From: Rhodospirillales bacterium
GTDB lineage: Bacteria; Pseudomonadota; Alphaproteobacteria; Micavibrionales; Micavibrionaceae
Assembly: GCA_020638295.1 (NCBI GenBank)
Contig: JACKIU010000003.1
Coordinates: forward strand, 124,001-188,000
Reading direction: 5' to 3'
Length of the DNA stretch: 64,000 nt
Shown: in pieces, positions 8,866 through 16,811 of the stretch
How the letters are laid out: each line of letters starts with the position of its first letter
Position numbering within the stretch: the stretch's first letter is position 1
The notes under the pieces: generated by a model
The model's input: the letters and a program-made list of their open reading frames with translations, nothing else
The model's database searches: none
Told to the model about the DNA's origin: nothing
Program-made: the position numbers and the translations under genes

Positions 8866-8986
8866 ATGGGCGTATGAGTATGGACAGCCGCCCGTTCGCG
8901 ATCATCGCAGCAGCAGCGGCCGCAGCGACTGCGGCGGGCTAGGCCCGCATGTATTTAAGCCCATAGTACGAACGCGTACGCCCCAT
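8866..8986 (+). promoter_or_regulatory. Candidate attenuator-like leader with competing hairpins
   Basis: Several stems are mutually exclusive. 8866-8871 (ATGGGC) can pair with GCCCAT at 8959-8964. 8866-8874 (ATGGGCGTA) can instead pair, with one bulge, with TACGCCCCAT at 8977-8986. Local hairpins are GCCGCAG-CGA-CTGCGGC (8919-8935), GCGGGC-TAG-GCCCGC (8934-8948, whose loop is the leader stop codon) and GTACG-AACG-CGTAC (8966-8979). Competing stems around a short alanine-rich reading frame are typical of transcription attenuation. The aminotransferase starts about 75 bases further on. The regulatory role is inferred. Confidence 0.4.
8874..8942 (+). CDS. Putative alanine-rich leader peptide (22 residues)
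   Basis: ATG 8874 opens a 22-codon frame: four starting residues (MSMD), SRPF, then AIIAAAAAAATAAG and a TAG stop. Ten of the 22 residues are alanine, seven of them consecutive. The frame is embedded in the set of competing hairpins at 8866-8986, and the stop codon sits in a hairpin loop. Leader peptides of amino-acid operons repeat the codon of the regulated amino acid. Here that would point to alanine, or isoleucine/alanine, with the aminotransferase downstream as the target. The ribosome binding site is weak (AAAAAGG, about 14 bases upstream). Chance alanine codons in GC-rich DNA are the alternative. Confidence 0.35.
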   Translation: MSMDSRPFAIIAAAAAAATAAG

Positions 8987-9059
8987 CTTCCCTTTAAAAA
9001 GAATTGAATAGCAGCTTGATCGCATGTATATGCGTGCGAGCGAAGCGAGAAGTTTAGAC

Positions 9060-10313
9060 ATGAAAGTTTTAGATTATATGAGCATTAAAACGACCAATAA
9101 CGAGCATTTGAACAACGACGAAACGGTGAATGAGGTTCGTCAAGGGCCGAAATTTCGTCCTGTGTTGCATGCTTTGACCTCCAATCCCGGCGTCGAGATG
9201 ATGAATTATGCGGCCGGGAAGGACAATATGATTACGCTGGCGCAAGGTGAGGGCGATTCCCCGACGCCGGATTTCATTGCCCGCGCGGCCTTTACTGCGA
9301 TGCAGGACGGTCATACGGTTTACGGGCCGACTTTGGGTCAGACCAAGTTGCGCGCGGCCTTGTCGGATTATTATAAACGGATTTACGAGCTGGATATTCC
9401 TTCGAGCCGGTTTTTTGTGACGGCTTCGGGTTCTACGGCGATGCATTTATCGCTGGCGGCGTTGCTGGATAAAGGCGATGAGGTTGTGGCGATTACGCCG
9501 ATCTGGAAGAATCTGATCGGGGCGATTGAGTTGACGCAGGCCGAGAATGTGCAGGTGTCGCTGGATTATAGTGACGAAAAGGGCTGGACGCTGGATCTGG
9601 AGAAATTGTTTGCCGCCTGTACCGACAAGACCAAGGTGATTTTGGTGGTGACGCCATCAAACCCGACGGGGTGGAGCGCTTCGCAAGAGGAAATGCGCGC
9701 CATTTTGGAATTTGCTCGTGAGCGTGGGATTTGGGTGTTGGCTGATGAGGTTTATGGCCGGATTGTCTATGAAAGCCAGCACAGGCACATGCGTGCCGAC
9801 AGCTTTTTGGACGTGGCCGAGCCAGACGATCATTTGCTGGTGGTGAATAGTTTTTCCAAAAGCTGGGCGATGACCGGCTGGCGTTTGGGCTGGATTGTCG
9901 GGCCGGCGGCGGCAGAGGATAAGATCCGTGATGTGGCGCTGTATAACAATCTGTGTCCGCCGACCTTTACGCAATATGGCGCGATTGCTGCGCTGGAGAA
10001 AGGCGAGGATTTTCTGAAAAGTCAGATTGATCTGTGGCGTTCGAACCGGGATTTGCTGGTTGAGCGGTTCAAAAAGCTTGGCAATGTTCATATGGCGTAT
10101 CCGAATGCGACGTTTTACGCGTTTTTTAAGGTTGATGGCTTTGATGATTGTAAGGAGTTGACCAAGCGCTTTGTCGATGAGGCGGGCGTACTGCTGTCCC
10201 CGGGTTGTGCGTTTGGCAAGACGGCGAAGGGCTATATCCGCATGTGTTTTGCGGTGTCGGAACGGCGATTGACCGAGGCGCTTGATCGCATGGAGAAGGT
10301 GCTGAAGTCGTAG
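9060..10313 (+). CDS. Pyridoxal-phosphate aminotransferase, class I/II fold
   Basis: About 417 residues of a fold-type I aminotransferase (AspC/AlaA-like). Visible landmarks are GPTLGQTKLRAALSDYY (substrate-side N-terminus), TPSNPTGWSAS (PLP-contacting Asn), ADEVYGRIVYE (Asp binding the pyridine nitrogen) and NSFSKSWAMTGWRLGW with the Schiff-base lysine near residue 266. The C-terminal GCAFGKTAKGYIRMCF carries the substrate-carboxylate Arg. ATG 9060 is chosen because GAGAAG precedes it; ATG 9024 and ATG 9078 are alternatives. The SpoU methyltransferase follows four bases after its stop. Amino-acid specificity cannot be read from the sequence; the alanine-rich leader upstream hints at alanine. 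Confidence 0.9.
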   Translation: MKVLDYMSIKTTNNEHLNNDETVNEVRQGPKFRPVLHALTSNPGVEMMNYAAGKDNMITLAQGEGDSPTPDFIARAAFTAMQDGHTVYGPTLGQTKLRAALSDYYKRIYELDIPSSRFFVTASGSTAMHLSLAALLDKGDEVVAITPIWKNLIGAIELTQAENVQVSLDYSDEKGWTLDLEKLFAACTDKTKVILVVTPSNPTGWSASQEEMRAILEFARERGIWVLADEVYGRIVYESQHRHMRADSFLDVAEPDDHLLVVNSFSKSWAMTGWRLGWIVGPAAAEDKIRDVALYNNLCPPTFTQYGAIAALEKGEDFLKSQIDLWRSNRDLLVERFKKLGNVHMAYPNATFYAFFKVDGFDDCKELTKRFVDEAGVLLSPGCAFGKTAKGYIRMCFAVSERRLTEALDRMEKVLKS

Positions 10314-10317
10314 GGTT

Positions 10318-10869
10318 ATGATCAGGAATGCGCGCGGATATTTCGGGATAGGCGTTGAAGGCATTAGCAAAGAGCAAAATGTCGGAACAATTGCCCGGTC
10401 GGCGCATTCTTTCGGTGCAAATTTTTTCTTTACGATTGATCCGCAGGTCGATGTCGAATTGCTGCGGATTTCCGATACGTCGGATGCGTTCGATCATGTG
10501 CCGTATTATGAGTATGCCAGCCCGGCGGAGCTGGAGCTGCCTGACAAATGCGCTTTGGTGGGGGTGGAACTTCTGGACGGGGCGATCGAGCTGCCCAGTT
10601 TTCGTCATCCCTTACGTGCAGCGTATGTATTAGGCCCGGAGATGGGGAGTTTGTCGCCCGCATTGGCCCGGCGCTGCGATCATATCATTCAAATTCCGAT
10701 GAAATTTTGCGTCAATGTCGGGGTGGCCGGGGCGCTGGTGATGTATGACCGGTTGCTCTCGATGGGGCGGTTTGCCGATCGGCCTGTACGCGCCGGCGGG
10801 CCGACGGAAGATTTACCGGAAAAACCGACCGGGCATCGGCGCAAGGTGCGGACGCCGAAGGCGCCGTAA
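10318..10869 (+). CDS. SpoU/TrmH-family (SPOUT) RNA methyltransferase
   Basis: A 183-residue protein with the three SPOUT motifs: NVGTIARSAHSFGAN (motif 1), YVLGPEMGSLSP (motif 2) and IPMKFCVNVGVAGALVMYDRL (motif 3, in the region that forms the SAM-binding trefoil knot). These enzymes methylate 2'-O-ribose in tRNA or rRNA. There is no extra N-terminal RNA-binding domain, as in TrmL-sized members, but the exact target nucleotide cannot be assigned. It starts four bases after the aminotransferase stop, so it is probably cotranscribed with it. Confidence 0.9.
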   Translation: MIRNARGYFGIGVEGISKEQNVGTIARSAHSFGANFFFTIDPQVDVELLRISDTSDAFDHVPYYEYASPAELELPDKCALVGVELLDGAIELPSFRHPLRAAYVLGPEMGSLSPALARRCDHIIQIPMKFCVNVGVAGALVMYDRLLSMGRFADRPVRAGGPTEDLPEKPTGHRRKVRTPKAP

Positions 10870-10977
10870 TTTTTTCGATCATCATGAGTTGGATATTTTT
10901 GAAATGCACTATATGATGCTGTTTACGTTTTGCTCCGGACATGGAGCTTGGTTGTTCAACAAGAGATAACGAGAACG

Positions 10978-11484
10978 ATGAAACAGATTGTCCTGACGCT
11001 TTTTGCGCTTTTTATTTTCCTTTCACCTCTTCAGGCGGTTGCCGGTCAGCCGCGCTTGATGGCGACCTATGGTGACTGGGAGGTGTATGTGTTTTTTGAA
11101 GACGGCAACAAGGTTTGTTATATGGCCAGCCAACCCAAGCTCAAACAAGGGAATTATAGCAAACGTGGTGAGCCGTTTGCCCTGATTACGCATCGCCCGG
11201 CGGAAAATACCCGCGATGTGTTTAGCTATATCACCGGTTATGGCTATAAAGCCGGAAGCGAAGCGATCGTGACGATTGACGGCACTGATTTTGCCTTGTT
11301 TACGCAGGATGAAACAGCCTGGGCGCCGGATTCGGAAACTGATAAAAAGCTGGCGCAGGCGATTCGTGAAGGTAGCAAAATGACGGTTAAAGGCACGTCT
11401 TTGCGTGGGACTTTGACAACGGATACGTTTAGCCTGACAGGTTCAGGCAAAGCGTATGAGCGCATGTCCAGTGAGTGTCGCTGA
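10978..11484 (+). CDS. IalB-family (invasion-associated locus B) periplasmic protein
   Basis: A 168-residue secreted protein: signal peptide with cleavage expected after QAVAG, then the IalB pattern TYGDWEVYVF, CYMASQPK, an RGEPFALITHRP strand, and a C-terminal SLTGSGKAYERMSSEC with a second cysteine that may pair with the first. The family is widespread in alphaproteobacteria; the name comes from Bartonella and does not imply virulence here. ATG 10978 is chosen because a signal peptide begins exactly there and GAGATAACGAGA precedes it. It stands alone between the methyltransferase and the endopeptidase gene. Confidence 0.88.
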   Translation: MKQIVLTLFALFIFLSPLQAVAGQPRLMATYGDWEVYVFFEDGNKVCYMASQPKLKQGNYSKRGEPFALITHRPAENTRDVFSYITGYGYKAGSEAIVTIDGTDFALFTQDETAWAPDSETDKKLAQAIREGSKMTVKGTSLRGTLTTDTFSLTGSGKAYERMSSECR

Positions 11485-11551
11485 GTTCTTTATTGAAAAA
11501 TTTTCAAATCATTCTGTTGGCCTTTTCCGGAAGTGTTTTGCGTCTAGCTAC

Positions 11552-11581
11552 TTGATTTATCGTGTATTTTTGACATATAAT
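11552..11581 (+). promoter_or_regulatory. Predicted promoter of the M23 endopeptidase gene
   Basis: TTGATT, an 18-base spacer and a perfect TATAAT. A start near 11588 would give a leader of about 230 bases before ATG 11819. Apart from this promoter and the hairpin at 11590-11613, I see nothing in 11485-11818. Confidence 0.5.
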
Positions 11582-11589
11582 GGTACTTG

Positions 11590-11613
11590 GGTGTTTTAAA
11601 TCTCCAAAACACC
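11590..11613 (+). other. Hairpin at the 5' end of the predicted endopeptidase transcript
   Basis: GGTGTTTT and AAAACACC form a perfect 8-bp stem with an 8-base loop directly at the expected transcription start. A 5'-terminal stem of this kind could protect the mRNA. It could also be a weak terminator of an upstream transcript. Confidence 0.35.
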
Positions 11614-11818
11614 TGTGTTTGTGCGCTTTATCTCACATAAGTTCTCACTTGACTCTTTTTATCCAGAAGTCTTTTGTAGCTTTCACACTGCGAGTAATTG
11701 GTTTTCAAAACAGACTATGGTACGCAAAACAATAAGAAATAACTTTTGGTTCGCCGCTTGCAGCCGTAAGCAGCTCTTAAGCCCGGTCGGACTTAAAAAC
11801 ACCATGGAGTGGTTTTTG

Positions 11819-13324
11819 ATGCGGCAGTGTGCATCTGTTAAATCTAAATTCTCGCTTTATCGTATGATTCCTGTGCGCCAGCGTTATCTGGTGACGCGCG
11901 ATAACCGTTTGCGCATGCGCTATGTCGCCAGTTGTGCGGCGGTGGCGGTTTTGGCGCTGGTTAGCACGTTGGGCGGCGCACCGACTTCGTCGATGGCGTT
12001 GCGGATTGCCGATGATTTTAAAGTTGCTTATCAGTCTGAGGAGGTTCTTCCCGCGCCGCTGCCTGCACAGGTTCAGCAGGTTGATCCGATTGATGCGCAT
12101 CTGCAGGCGGGGGTTTCCAGTGCTATTCGCCGGGCTTCGCAAGCGATTCAGAAACCGGAACAGCCGCGTTATAAAGAGTTGGTTGTGCAATCCGGTGATA
12201 CGGTGGCCGGGTTGTTGCAAGAAGCTGGCTTGAGTGGACCCGACGCATATCAGGTCGTGAAGGCTTTGGGTGAATATTATGATGTACGCAGGGTGAAATC
12301 CGGTCAGAAGATCGGTGTTCATTTTAGGCCTGCTGATGATGGGGCTCTTGAATTTAACCGGCTGGCGATGAAGCTTGATCCGGTTAAAGAGGTCAGCGTT
12401 GCCAAGACCGGTCCGGAGGAGTTTAAGTCCGAGCTCAATGAAAAAGAACTGTTTCCCAAGCTGTATGCTCGCAAAGCGCGGATCCAGACCTCTTTGTACG
12501 GTTCTGCGGCACGGGCGAATATTCCTTCAGCGGTGATTGCCGAGATGATTCGGATTTATTCGTGGAATGTTGATTTCCAGCGCGATATCCGCTCCGGCGA
12601 CCAGATTGAGGTGCTGTATGAAGCGTTTGAGACCGAAGACGGCGAATTTGCGCGCTATGGTAATGTGCTGTTTGCCAGTTTGAATGTCGGTAACCGCGAG
12701 TATCCGATTTACCGGTTTGAGATGGATGACGGCCGGGTTGATTATTTTGAGCCGGACGGGATCAGCATTCGCAAGACCTTGATGAAGACGCCGGTTGATG
12801 GTGCGCGGATTTCTTCAGGCTTTGGTATGCGCAAGCATCCGGTTTTGGGCTATTCCAAAATGCATAAGGGTATGGATTTTGCCGCCCCGACAGGGACGCC
12901 GATTTATGCGGCTGGTGACGGGGTGATTGAACATGCCGGGCGTAACGGGTCATTCGGGAACTATATCCGCATTCGGCATAATTCCAAGTTGAAGACGGCC
13001 TATGCGCATTTGCACAAGATTAAATCCAGTGTGAAGAAGGGCGATCGGGTTAAGCAGGGGCAGGTGATCGGCTATGTCGGCACGACCGGGCGTTCGACGG
13101 GGCCGCATTTGCATTATGAAGTGTTGCTGAACAGCAAGCAGGTTGATCCGCGCAGTGTGAATTTGCCGACCGGCGAGCAGCTGACCGGGCAGCAGCTTAA
13201 GCGTTTCAAGCAAAAGCTTGGGGAAACCCGTCAGCAATATGTATCCTTGAAGCAGGACTTCAAGTTTGCTCAAAGTCTGATTGCCGGGGAAGACGACGAA
13301 GAGCCGACGACCAGTATCCAATAG
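11819..13324 (+). CDS. M23-family murein DD-endopeptidase (MepM/NlpD-like), membrane-anchored
   Basis: About 501 residues. A short cytoplasmic N-terminus is followed by one membrane segment (YVASCAAVAVLALVSTL), a LysM/OapA-like domain (YKELVVQSGDTVAGLLQEAG), a linker domain and a C-terminal LytM/M23 peptidase. The zinc ligands are visible in MHKGMDFAAPTGTPIYA (His, Asp) and GPHLHYEV (HxH). All catalytic residues are present, so an active endopeptidase cutting peptidoglycan crosslinks is expected. ATG 11819 is chosen because TGGAG lies eight bases before it; ATG 11804 is possible. It is transcribed alone. Confidence 0.92.
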   Translation: MRQCASVKSKFSLYRMIPVRQRYLVTRDNRLRMRYVASCAAVAVLALVSTLGGAPTSSMALRIADDFKVAYQSEEVLPAPLPAQVQQVDPIDAHLQAGVSSAIRRASQAIQKPEQPRYKELVVQSGDTVAGLLQEAGLSGPDAYQVVKALGEYYDVRRVKSGQKIGVHFRPADDGALEFNRLAMKLDPVKEVSVAKTGPEEFKSELNEKELFPKLYARKARIQTSLYGSAARANIPSAVIAEMIRIYSWNVDFQRDIRSGDQIEVLYEAFETEDGEFARYGNVLFASLNVGNREYPIYRFEMDDGRVDYFEPDGISIRKTLMKTPVDGARISSGFGMRKHPVLGYSKMHKGMDFAAPTGTPIYAAGDGVIEHAGRNGSFGNYIRIRHNSKLKTAYAHLHKIKSSVKKGDRVKQGQVIGYVGTTGRSTGPHLHYEVLLNSKQVDPRSVNLPTGEQLTGQQLKRFKQKLGETRQQYVSLKQDFKFAQSLIAGEDDEEPTTSIQ

Positions 13325-13387
13325 TCATTCAACTTAAGAATTACACAGGCCTGCAAACGAAGCCGTTTTTACCCTCTGGGGCACAAG

Positions 13388-13438
13388 TGAAAAAATCTCC
13401 TCAAAGTACCTGTATGTACGTTGTCGTCGATTTTTTCA
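13388..13438. repeat. Bulged palindrome, copy A
   Basis: Outer arms TGAAAAAATC / GATTTTTTCA are perfect (10 bp), and inner GTAC-CTGTAT-GTAC closes the hairpin. The unpaired sides are TCCTCAAA and GTTGTCGTC. It lies between two convergent genes, where it may also end transcription on both strands. Similar architecture is seen at 15478-15579 and 33179-33248. Confidence 0.5.
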
Positions 13439-13482
13439 AAAGCCGGTCGTTTTCGCCTCTGTATAATCCTTAATTTAAACGA

Positions 13483-14193
13483 CTATATCATAAATCGTAG
13501 GACGTATATGGTGAGCAGGCCTAAGGCCATGGCGAACCAGAAGAAGGCGTATTGCAGGTGATTATTGTTCGGCAATGGGCGATTTTGGGCCTCGTCATTA
13601 AAGAAGGCGTCGTCGAATTTATGGTCAGATGATTCGGCTAAAAAAATACCGGGGATCAGTTCCAGGCTCTTTGCCTGTTCTATTTGTTTAATATCAAGGC
13701 GATACCAGATGTTTTTTTCCGGTTGGTTGTGCGGGGTGAAATAATTCCATGTTGGCTGTTTCATAAGACCGGTGAAGGTTATTTTTTTATTTTTCAGGTG
13801 ATTTATGGGCTGTTCGCTTATCGGTTTATCAGTCCATCCAAAATTTATGAGCACGATTTGCCCATACACCTGAAGCGGGACAATTAAATCGTAGCCTTGT
13901 ATGTCGTTCCTGATTGTTGGTGGGCCGAGGAGGAAAGCTTTATCGGGGATGAGGTGGCCTGTAAGCGTACCGTATTCATAATCTATTGCTAATTTGGTCC
14001 AGACTTCTATCGGAGAGGGGGTTTCGGTTGCATAGGCGGTTTCGATTTTGGCGATGATGTCTTTTTTCCATGTCAGGCGCTGAAGCTGCCACGTGCCCAG
14101 AGCGATCAAAATGCAGAGTCCGAGCAGGGTGAGCAATGTTGCCCAAAAAGGGATTGGGGTTGTTTTGTCGGTGGCTTTTTCGGTCTTACTCAT
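13483..14193 (-). CDS. SURF1-family cytochrome c oxidase assembly protein
   Basis: About 236 residues with the two-helix SURF1 layout: an N-terminal membrane segment ending in the hallmark GTWQLQRLTWK, a large periplasmic domain (including VLINFGWTD), and a C-terminal helix (YAFFWFAMALGLLTIY). SURF1 helps insert heme a into subunit I of aa3 oxidases. ATG 14193 starts two bases after the DUF983 stop; an in-frame TTG at 14205 would overlap that gene and is less likely. It is the last gene of the minus-strand cytochrome oxidase cluster. Confidence 0.92.
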   Translation of the reverse strand: MSKTEKATDKTTPIPFWATLLTLLGLCILIALGTWQLQRLTWKKDIIAKIETAYATETPSPIEVWTKLAIDYEYGTLTGHLIPDKAFLLGPPTIRNDIQGYDLIVPLQVYGQIVLINFGWTDKPISEQPINHLKNKKITFTGLMKQPTWNYFTPHNQPEKNIWYRLDIKQIEQAKSLELIPGIFLAESSDHKFDDAFFNDEAQNRPLPNNNHLQYAFFWFAMALGLLTIYVLRFMI

Positions 14194-14195
14194 GG

Positions 14196-14555
14196 TTATT
14201 CCCAATCGCCGGGGCGGTGTTTGTATTGCAAGGCGATGATATAGGCCTTGAGCGGGCGCAGGCTACCGACAGTCAAGGCGATGGTGAGGACGCCCCATAT
14301 GAGAGCGTGAAGCCACACAGGCCAGCCGTAATGCGCATCGACGATGAGTGCGATGGGAACGAGCAAAAAGCCGAGAATGAAAATCAAGAAGACGGCCGGT
14401 CCGTCGGCGCTGTCGTTTTTGGTGAAGTCCAGCTCGCACTCAGCGCACCGGTCGCGCAAATCCATCGTGAAGCCGGGTTTATACAGATTGCCTTTTTGGC
14501 ATTTCGGACATTTACAGGCCCAGCCGGTTTTTATCAATTGAGGATCAACCAGCAT
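14196..14555 (-). CDS. DUF983 membrane protein with zinc-ribbon-like cysteines
   Basis: A 119-residue protein. The N-terminal part has five cysteines, with ACKCPKCQ followed by RCAEC, arranged as a probable metal-binding ribbon. Two membrane helices follow (VFLIFILGFLLVPIALIV and LIWGVLTIALTVG). DUF983 genes sit between ctaE and surf1 in many alphaproteobacterial oxidase clusters, as here, so a role in oxidase biogenesis is likely but unproven. It starts 12 bases after the ctaE stop and is followed at two bases by surf1. Confidence 0.9.
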   Translation of the reverse strand: MLVDPQLIKTGWACKCPKCQKGNLYKPGFTMDLRDRCAECELDFTKNDSADGPAVFLIFILGFLLVPIALIVDAHYGWPVWLHALIWGVLTIALTVGSLRPLKAYIIALQYKHRPGDWE

Positions 14556-14567
14556 GGGCTTTATCGA

Positions 14568-15473
14568 TTAATGCGCGGCGGCAGCGGATTCGACAGCCGG
14601 ATGATAGGCGGTGTGATCCATGCCGATTTCTCCGCCCCACCAGTACACGGCGACGAAGAGAAAGAGCCAGACAACGTCAACGAAGTGCCAGTACCAGGCG
14701 GCGGCTTCGAAGCCGAAATGGCGGTCGGCGGTGAAATGACCTTTGGCGGCGCGGGCCCAACAGACGATCAGGAAGATCGTTCCGACAAAAACGTGGAAAC
14801 CGTGGAAACCGGTCGCCATGAAGAAGGTTGAAGGGAAGATGCCTTCGGTAAAGCCGAAATGGGCATGGGCATATTCATAAATCTGGAAGCACAGGAAAGC
14901 GAGGCCGAGAAATACGGTCACGCCGAGGGCTTTGACCGCGTTTTTTTGATCCCCGTGTAAAACGGCATGGTGCGCCCAGGTCACCGTGCAGCCGGAAAGC
15001 AGCAGAATCATGGTCATCATGAAGGGGAGTTCAAAAGCCGGGACGGTGTGGATGTTGGCCGGCGGCCAGACAAAGCCGATGGCTTGGCCCGGGAACAGGG
15101 CCGAGCTGAAAAACGCCCAGAAGAAGGCGACAAAGAACATGACTTCGGACGCAATAAACAGGGCCATACCAAAGCGCAGACCCAGTTCGGCGATTTTGGT
15201 GTGGGCTTTTTCGACGACAGATTCGTAAATGACATCTTTCCACCAGAAGAACATGCAGATAAGGATGGCGACGACGCCGAGCAGCGGTCCCCAAGGGAAT
15301 GGCAGGTCTGTACCACCGGCGGCCAGAGCTTCGCGGTAGCCGGGGAAGTACATGAGCATCATCGTGGCAAAGAACCCACCGGCAAAGGCGCTGATCAGCG
15401 GCCAGATATTGGGGCGCACGAGGTGGTAGGGGTGCGGCTTTCCGGTTGTGGTGTATTCGATATTTCCTGCCAT
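14568..15473 (-). CDS. ctaE: Cytochrome c oxidase subunit III
   Basis: A 301-residue seven-helix integral membrane subunit of the aa3-type oxidase. Typical family stretches are the N-terminal KPHPYHLVRPNIWPL, EVMFFVAFFWAFFSSALFP and the C-terminal FEAAAWYWHFVDVVWLFLF. It lacks metal cofactors and stabilises subunit I. The likely ribosome binding site (AAGGAAGTGA, 15481-15490 on the minus strand) lies inside the outer arm of the large palindrome at 15478-15579, so folding of the mRNA there could limit translation. It is downstream of ctaG and upstream of DUF983. Confidence 0.97.
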   Translation of the reverse strand: MAGNIEYTTTGKPHPYHLVRPNIWPLISAFAGGFFATMMLMYFPGYREALAAGGTDLPFPWGPLLGVVAILICMFFWWKDVIYESVVEKAHTKIAELGLRFGMALFIASEVMFFVAFFWAFFSSALFPGQAIGFVWPPANIHTVPAFELPFMMTMILLLSGCTVTWAHHAVLHGDQKNAVKALGVTVFLGLAFLCFQIYEYAHAHFGFTEGIFPSTFFMATGFHGFHVFVGTIFLIVCWARAAKGHFTADRHFGFEAAAWYWHFVDVVWLFLFVAVYWWGGEIGMDHTAYHPAVESAAAAH

Positions 15474-15477
15474 GTCT

Positions 15478-15579
15478 TAGTCACTTCCTTTTGCTTTTTC
15501 AGGGCGTTGCTGCGCTCCTAAAATAGATTTTCTATTCGTCGTCGCTTGCGTCTACTGAAAAAGCAAAATCAAGCGACTA
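15478..15579. repeat. Bulged palindrome, copy B, between ctaG and ctaE
   Basis: Two 25-base arms (15478-15502 and 15555-15579) match at 22 positions when inverted. The inner 14 bases (TTTTGCTTTTTCAG / CTGAAAAAGCAAAA) are perfect. A second central palindrome (AAATAGATTTTCTATT) lies between non-pairing sides. The arm next to ctaE contains its ribosome binding site. The element fills almost the whole intergenic gap. Confidence 0.75.
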
Positions 15580-15624
15580 AATTCTTTGTAATAATTAAAT
15601 GTGTTCTTCGGTTTATAAACTCAG

Positions 15625-16227
15625 TTACTGATTGTAAAAGTCTTCGAGGGCTTGTTCAAGCTCTTCGGATTCACTTTTGAAAAAAGTATACGACAGGGTG
15701 ATGGTCTGGACATCATCCATATTCCGGTCTTCGTGCATTTTCGGGTCGATATAGAACATGACGGGCATCGCCACGGCTTCGCCGGGTTTGAGAATTTGTT
15801 CGTCAAAGCAAAAACATTGGACCTTATGAAAGTATTTTCCGACCTTTAACGGGGTGACATTATAGATCGCCGATCCGGCTACAGGCTTATCCGCTTTGTT
15901 TTTGGCGTGGAAGGCCATCAATCCTTTTTGGCCGATTTTTACGGTGATTGTGCGTTGTTCGGGGTCAAAGTCCCAAGGCAGGTTGGAGGCAGTATCGGCG
16001 TCAAAATTAATCGTTATATCGCGGTCGATGATTTGATCGGGAAACTGGCCGGAAAGCTGGGGCGTTCCGCCAAAACCGGTGACGCGGCAAAACAGGTTAT
16101 AGAGCGGGACGGACGCGTAGGCTAAACCGGCCATGCCGATGACCACGGCCAGAATCCCCAGACCAAGGCGGGCATTTTTCCGAGCCATGGCGGCGTGTGG
16201 ATCGTGGCTTGGATGTTGATCTGTCAT
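15625..16227 (-). CDS. ctaG: Cytochrome c oxidase assembly protein CtaG/Cox11
   Basis: A 200-residue protein with one N-terminal membrane helix (LGLGILAVVIGMAGLAYASV) and a periplasmic immunoglobulin-like domain. It has the copper-delivery motif QCFCF (CxC-type, near residue 138) and the juxtamembrane cysteine in YNLFCRVTGFGG. Cox11 proteins deliver copper to the CuB site of subunit I. The gene lies between a small unknown secreted protein and ctaE; the CtaG-CtaE gap contains a large palindrome. Confidence 0.95.
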   Translation of the reverse strand: MTDQHPSHDPHAAMARKNARLGLGILAVVIGMAGLAYASVPLYNLFCRVTGFGGTPQLSGQFPDQIIDRDITINFDADTASNLPWDFDPEQRTITVKIGQKGLMAFHAKNKADKPVAGSAIYNVTPLKVGKYFHKVQCFCFDEQILKPGEAVAMPVMFYIDPKMHEDRNMDDVQTITLSYTFFKSESEELEQALEDFYNQ

Positions 16228-16291
16228 GAGTGTGCCGGTGTGAGTACCCTTGCATGAGGGTAGTGCGCTGTCGAGCGTTTATCAGAAAATT

Positions 16292-16591
16292 CTAGTCGGT
16301 GTTTTCAGATGTTCGAATTTCATCCAGAACCTGAAGATCTTTTTTATATTGTTCCAACGCTTCGCGGCGCGGGGCGGCAAAGTTCTCGGCGCGCACTTGC
16401 ATTTGCTCTCGCATTTTGAGGTATTCCTCTCGATATGCGAAGCGGCGTTGGTGAATATCGCAGAAGCCTTCTGTTTCAGAGGGTACATTCACACTATCAG
16501 GAACACCGCAGGCGTACACGTCTCCGGCCTGGGCCGGGGTGGATGCAAAAGACAGAATGATCACAAAGAAGACGGATATGATAAAGCGCAT
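16292..16591 (-). CDS. Small secreted protein of unknown function in the oxidase cluster
   Basis: A 99-residue protein with a clear Sec signal peptide (FFVIILSFASTPAQA, cleavage near residue 22). A mature part of about 77 residues has two cysteines (YACGVPD and GFCDIHQ) and a charged helical C-terminal half. I do not recognise the family. Its place between the small CtaB-linked membrane protein and ctaG, a position with no unknown gene in the usual alphaproteobacterial order, suggests a lineage-specific addition. The two cysteines might form a disulfide or bind copper; this is speculation. Confidence 0.8.
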   Translation of the reverse strand: MRFIISVFFVIILSFASTPAQAGDVYACGVPDSVNVPSETEGFCDIHQRRFAYREEYLKMREQMQVRAENFAAPRREALEQYKKDLQVLDEIRTSENTD

Positions 16592-16672
16592 ACGATAAAC
16601 CTTATGAAAGGAGGTATAAACTCATGTTTTAGTGTACATGATTTGCGGCAACAGGGCAAAGCGCAATCGGTG

Positions 16673-16810
16673 TTAGCCCCCGGCAATGCGGATCATGGTG
16701 ATGGTCCAGATCAGGGCGCAAAATCCTAAAATCATGGCGAGGATGGCCAGGTTTTTCTTGAGCTTTTTTTTGTGAACTTCTGTTTGGTGCAAGGGTTTCA
16801 TATGGCGCAT
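16673..16810 (-). CDS. 45-residue single-helix membrane protein of the oxidase cluster (CoxF-like position)
   Basis: ATG 16810 lies one base beyond the ctaB stop and opens 45 codons. A basic N-terminus (HKKKLKKN) is followed by one hydrophobic helix (LAILAMILGFCALIWTITMI) and a short RIAGG tail. Many alphaproteobacterial clusters carry a very small membrane protein at exactly this place between ctaB and ctaG. The position, the one-base spacing and the positive-inside helix support a real gene. Its precise role in oxidase assembly is not known. An internal ATG three codons in is an alternative start. Confidence 0.8.
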   Translation of the reverse strand: MRHMKPLHQTEVHKKKLKKNLAILAMILGFCALIWTITMIRIAGG

Positions 16811-16811
16811 C

